A stretch of DNA of 55,217 nt, taken from assembly GCA_028280515.1 (NCBI GenBank), contig JANQLP010000185.1:1-55217 (forward strand), in the 5' to 3' direction. This document shows, piece after piece, positions 54,201 through 55,217 of this stretch. The DNA comes from Hyphomicrobiales bacterium. Lineage in GTDB: Bacteria; Pseudomonadota; Alphaproteobacteria; Rhizobiales; Methyloligellaceae. How positions within the stretch are numbered: the first letter of the stretch is position 1; each line of letters starts with the position of its first letter. A program made the position numbers and the translations under genes. A model generated the notes under the pieces. That model saw only the letters and a program-made list of their open reading frames with translations. It did not search any database and had not been told where the DNA came from.

Positions 54201-54400
54201 TCATCGGCCGCCGGGGTCGTCGTCGAGCCGCCGGTGTCCGCTTGGGCCATCTGCATGTCCCCGGCGGTCGCCTTCGAGTTGTCCCCGCCTTCATTGGCAA
54301 GTGAATCGTTCTCTCCAGTCTCCTGACCCTTGGTCACGCCGCTATCCGCTGAACGGTCCATCCCGACCTCCGGTGTCGGCCCGTGTCTTTTCCGGGCCAT
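45284..54400 (-). CDS. Giant RTX/VCBS-type secreted protein, probable adhesin
   Basis: The protein has 3038 residues and no signal peptide. Residues 1-160 are an acidic, glycine-rich start with TVGGRVELPTGATVDQI. Five repeats of about 170 residues follow, each beginning TDDEGKG and ending in a DGDGDTA...DDDTPVA segment (T1SS-143/VCBS-like). After a diverged copy come nine repeats of about 54 residues (GNNATDGNVG-ELYVHDP-AGTTTLVADL), two more long repeats, a tandem Ig/cadherin-like domain (YTITDGDGDTATGTVTVT), and EF-hand-like calcium loops (DLDGDGVNL, DTNGDGILN). RTX nonapeptides GGEGDDILLGGAGDD follow before the C-terminal secretion region. This is the plan of calcium-folded adhesins exported by type I secretion. 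No exporter genes are in the window. Confidence 0.92.
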   Translation of the reverse strand: MARKRHGPTPEVGMDRSADSGVTKGQETGENDSLANEGGDNSKATAGDMQMAQADTGGSTTTPAADETRVILTFTATVGGRVELPTGATVDQIIKAGNDLYLLQPNGDLIKIIGGATTPVTLVVSGIEIPPDALTTAVEGAPEGEVAAGPQASRPGSSGGDFAVDPGPIGPDLDLADLLEPTVLVPADQERDDSNPDDELIPPSIGVPQMVFIEEDDLLRQGNQVDPDDSSGRFTGSGTLAISFGSGGPGSVIFPANISAPTNFTSNGSRIDFVVSNNGFSLTGVRQSDGVTVFEITLDQDFAANPTGRFTFTLFESIDHFTPTRNGVDGDLDNFPNEINSEEVFILQFQFLVTNGAGLSILATGDDVISVAIQDDIPVANVARATQITDDEGKGDFSGLSNEGVSTGAAGADVAGSPSTVTGAAGTLFQAGADGFGALVINGPNGVQAIHDTNTDGIADQEAVTYTSVTNPDGGVTLTATGTTSGDTAFTLTINANGSYVFTQSLALVHAAVNDEDDLALTFGFAVTDGDGDTATGSLTVTVDDDTPVAFSVTATDQTDDEGKGAFAALSNESVGTGTAGTDVSGSPSTVTGAAGALFQAGADGFGSVAITGPADVLAVHDRDSDGRSDLEFIGYTSVTNADGSVTLTATTNVTTNVAFTLTINTDGSYSFTQFMALFHRATNDEDDLALTFGFTITDGDRDTATGSLTVTVDDDTPVAFSVTATDQTDDEGKGPFEALSNEGVPVGTPGADVLGSPATITGAAGTLFQVGADGLLAVRITGPNAVRVIHDTNANGIADQEDVIYSENANPDGGTTLTATGAFSGAEAFRLTINGDGSYTFTQSAALVHPSAGEDDRDLTFTFFVLDGDGDDANGSLTVSIDDDTPVANVVRATRQTDDEGKGDFSGLSNEGVPTGTPGTDVLGSPATITGAAGTLFQAGADGFLSVTIDAVTQSLRAIHDTDANNIADLESLTYTRTTDTNTGAATLTATGDVSGDVVFTLVINADGSYTFTQSRPLAHEAIGSRDNEDDINVRFSFTVTDGDRDSARGSLTVTVDDDTPVANEVRATRQTDDEGKGPFAALSNEGVPTGTQGTDVPGSPATITGAAGTLFQAGADGFGSVAITTVTQSLRAIHDAGNDGIADLESVSYSRSTDSNTGAATLTATGDVSGATVFTLVINADGSYTFTQSRALAHEAPASRDNEDDINIRFSFTVTDGDGDSARGSLTISVDDDTPVVDSTNNADIVIDDDDLAGADGNPGFGSNATDGADTDDIPANTTGTLDLSFGADGGGGVAWLPASSTTSGGATGIRFVTDSNGSLLIIQQQDSSDVTVATITLDQVTSAYTVTQNNKLLHFDDPANRENDQDFSLAYRVTDGDGDTADGTINLKIDDDSPRIVGPGMTATVSETNLGIGVNTLFFSANGNNATDGNVGQELYVHNPVAGTTTLVADLEEPPGSGSFPGDFAVIGRKLYFAARGNNAADGDVGRELYVHDPVAGTTTLVSDLNDLFPATNSSPTGLTVLDGKLYFAARGNNATDGNVGNELYVHDPAAGTTTLVADLNTSAAGADSTPAAFTVLDGKLYFRADGNNATDNNVGSELYVHDPVTGTTTLVADLADAIGADSFPTSLLALDGKLYFGAFGNNAADGNVGRELYVHDPVAGTTTLISDLSTGARWSGPDEFTVLDGKLYFRAFGNNATDGNVGEELYVHDPVAGTTTLVADLNTSAAGAGSTPAAFTVLDGKLYFQADGNNATDGNVGSELYVHDPVTGTTTLVADLNVGPGINSGPQDLTVLDGKLYFRAFGNNATDGNVGSELYVHDPVAGTTTLVADLADAVGASSNPFALAALDGKLYFRASGNNATDGNVGNELYVHDPAAGTTTLVADLNASFPGAGSFVISDPVVLPGSTSATIDVSAKVAFGTDGPATGGGFALNDVTVGGTVTPAVLDNSGNALTASGNPVVFSSFSTLNGVTILTATANGVTVFNLSLTSNGQLTFTLSDELDHPLPGTDQLQIDVSALVTATDLDGDTVPLTDGLVIFTVDDDTPVANIVTATGATDDEGKGGFSGLSNDGVGTGAAGTDVAGSPSTITGAAGSLFQPGADGLRNLSAGSIQPGDIQAIHDAGNDGIADQESLRYQTAITSDSMTTTAIGVDSGATVFTLLINADGSYTFTQFQPLVHPAGNDEDDLALTFRFAVTDGDGDRARGSLTINIDDDTPVANIVTATDLTDDEGKGDFAPLSNEGVPTGTQGTDVTGSPDTVRGDPGTLFQAGADGFASIAITGPAGVQAIHDTNGDGIADQEAIRYVSTTNPNGSVRLDAFGTASGDLVFSLTIGVDGSYVFRQRGMPLVHETANDEDDIGLTFDFTVTDGDGDSATGSLTINVDDDTPLVVNDTTTTNEDTAVTVNVVSNDSYGADGIFNGAAALAKATDPTNGTVVLNVDGTFTYTPNANFNGQDSFTYTITDGDGDTATGTVTVTVNAVNDGAASVSLPNTIKVGVEVVPGIVADPDGGSTGATYQWFRDGLEIPGATASTYTPVDADLGTTLSLQYGYTDDEGNIESVLTVATATVQATADPIILDLDGDGVNLIAALDGVSFDIDADGVAEEIGWVGPNDGMLVVDSDGSGLIENGAEVFSEVFEGGSYANSLEALRSLDTNGDGILNASDVRFDEISVWLDADSDGITDPGELNTLAELDIMAIDLEALTTSRNVAGNEIFAEGTFQWADGSTGSYVGLNFDTIIQTGNDVVASPIVAKRQVEASLSGNQLAFAFLGAAFASEFITSVTINISAQAATFDATGLQLTLDSGGDLSDASAEVSQDGNTLTITLPDGVVTQDDELTIGVTTADGEDLEPGAVNVSVSFNDGTNLEADLGPAASGNGQGETATASLETDVVVGQTILGTEGDDILFGGEGDDILLGGAGDDILDGGSGENIMIGGEGADTFVLSDFDVDQIVDFSLEDGDAIDLTALLDDALPTLETVRYDGPDKGGTGDLHVDTTGQGNFSEQTKVATLINAPANITITHDDDSGATNTMVI
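47224..48270 (-). repeat. Two long T1SS-143/VCBS-type coding repeats (C-terminal pair)
   Basis: Two units of about 510 bases run between DDDTPVA-coding boundaries near 48250, 47736 and 47224. They encode TDDEGKGGFSGLSN and TDDEGKGDFAPLSN versions of the long repeat. They are separated from the first five copies by the short-repeat array. Confidence 0.8.
48690..50155 (-). repeat. Array of nine 54-residue coding repeats (propeller-like)
   Basis: Nine tandem units of about 162 bases each encode LYF-GNNATDGNVG-ELYVHDPVAGTTTLVADL followed by a variable 12-20 residue spacer and LDGK. Units are so alike that several share long identical stretches. The pattern resembles ELWxxDGT-type repeats, which are thought to form beta-propeller blades. 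In-frame gain or loss of units by recombination is likely. Confidence 0.85.
50690..53285 (-). repeat. Five long T1SS-143/VCBS-type coding repeats (N-terminal block)
   Basis: Boundaries coding DDDTPVA or DDIPVA fall near 53270, 52755, 52240, 51735, 51210 and 50690, giving five units of 505-525 bases. Each encodes TDDEGKG, then LSNEG, then GSP-T-TGAAGTLFQ-GADG, then a calcium-loop end. The near-identical DNA could mislead assembly. Confidence 0.85.
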
Positions 54401-54556
54401 TGCTTGTTCTGTCGAAACTCATCTGGAAGGCGCTGACTTGAGACATCGCGCATGCCCCCAAATTGTCAGTGAGCGAGCCATTCAACTCGCCGCTGACGAT
54501 TTGATATATGAACTTTCCAGACAGGTACTAGGGCAAGATCAAAATAAATGGTATAT

Positions 54557-54573
54557 CAAATTAGTCTAATTTG
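54557..54573. promoter_or_regulatory. Palindrome upstream of the adhesin gene
   Basis: CAAATTA-GTC-TAATTTG is a perfect inverted repeat with a three-base centre in an AT-rich tract, 157 bases before the start codon of the large gene. It may be an operator in its promoter region. Confidence 0.4.
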
Positions 54574-54805
54574 TAGCTTATATGACATATAATTAATGGC
54601 CAAGATATCAGGCGTGCCGGATGGCCCGATATTTCTGTGCATCTGGTTGTGAATTGGTCGGTCAGGAGCTTTTCGCGAAGGTTGAAGGAGAATTGCGGGT
54701 GGTAGGGCATGCCGCGCCGAAGCGCCATTGATTCGGTCCACAGCCTTGTTTGTTTCGTCTTTGCTAACTCAATCCGCGCGCCGAATCACCACAACAACTC
54801 TGGCT

Positions 54806-54904
54806 TATTGATATGTAGGGTGGCCTGCGATTGTGGTATCCGAGGATTATGGGCGTCGTGCCATCGGCCTTGAGGCAATTCCGAAGCGCATCGGCGTCGC
54901 AGGC
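54806..54904 (-). pseudogene. Remnant of an IS5-type transposase
   Basis: The minus-strand frame reads CDADALRNCLKADGTTPIIL followed by HNRR. This fits the DKAYDADALR...LK..G..P.IP...NRR segment before the last catalytic glutamate of IS5-family transposases. The usual YDK..YK and RIE.MF.RLKD parts do not follow in frame, so only a fragment is left. I saw no terminal repeats. Confidence 0.45.
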
Positions 54905-55217
54905 ATTCTCGGCAGCCAGACGGAGGGGGAGGGTGATTGTCTTCGTCGTCACCCCGACCTTCATGACGTTGCGAGGATCCGGCCACGTCCCCGCGCCAAC
55001 CTGGATCGGTGCCAATGTCCGCTTTGGGTCGATTTTGTTGATTTAGTCGTCGATCAGCGTGTTCCCGACATCCGCTCCTAGTAGAAGCGGACGTTTTGAT
55101 TGCCGCCGCCGGTTGATCCGGAGTGGAATGATGCCAAAGCTAGCATGATCTGGCCATCCTGTTCAAAGTTACGGGCTGTGAAAGATTTGGGCCCGGACCA
55201 CGGCCAAAATTCGACCC

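Larger units (their letters stand above)
54401..55217. other. Upstream region of the adhesin gene, mostly non-coding
   Basis: It holds an AT-rich probable promoter region near 54530-54600 and a degenerate transposase-like stretch at 54806-54904. Near the right edge is an inverted repeat (55015-55024 with 55085-55094). I see no intact gene. Confidence 0.5.

Overview
The window looks like a chromosomal segment of an alphaproteobacterium. It is GC-rich, has tightly overlapping operons, and carries three kinds of import system in a row (TRAP, Liv-type ABC, tripartite tricarboxylate). It also carries a xanthine-dehydrogenase-family hydroxylase and palindromic repeats of a kind common between genes in Hyphomicrobiales-like genomes. 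The phylum is an inference from style and gene content; there is no rRNA or tRNA to anchor it. Apart from the large surface protein at the right end, almost everything is catabolic: transporters, regulators and enzymes for small organic acids or amides that I cannot name.

Left block (1-9.55 kb). It holds the end of an isocitrate-lyase/PEP-mutase family gene, a DeoR-type regulator with an in-frame deletion, and a ROK regulator. These are followed by a cyclase-amidase pair and, on the minus strand, an enolase-superfamily enzyme and a TRAP transporter with a GAF-domain protein behind it. The promoters of the cyclase-amidase pair and of the TRAP genes share a palindromic site, so they are probably one regulon, with the ROK protein as the likeliest regulator.

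Centre block (9.7-32.3 kb). It holds a five-gene Liv-type ABC importer, a three-subunit molybdenum hydroxylase whose iron-sulfur subunit is fused to a CoxG-like domain, a GntR/UTRA regulator and an M20 deacylase. Next comes a complete-looking F420 cofactor operon (F420 reductase-like, CofE, CofD, and one 1020-residue CofC-CofG-CofH fusion). A second operon encodes an F420-type LLM oxidoreductase, a two-subunit CoA-transferase and a PLP enzyme; a DUF1989 protein is transcribed divergently from it. A palindrome with core TACTA-N4-TAGTA stands upstream of each of these units. My reading is one substrate-inducible pathway that makes its own F420. This is the most interesting system in the window.

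Right block (32.3-44.3 kb). A sigma70-like promoter with an IclR-type operator at its start site precedes a long AT-rich leader. Then follow a tricarboxylate-type transporter (TctC, TctB, TctA), a PdxA-like dehydrogenase, a MaoC hydratase, an IclR regulator, a CoA-transferase, a flavoprotein, a DHDPS-family lyase/dehydratase and an aldehyde dehydrogenase. All run in one direction with short spacing.

Right end (45.3-55.2 kb). A single minus-strand gene encodes a 3038-residue RTX/VCBS-type secreted protein with seven long repeats and an inserted array of nine short repeats. It is flanked by non-coding sequence that includes what looks like an IS5-type transposase remnant.
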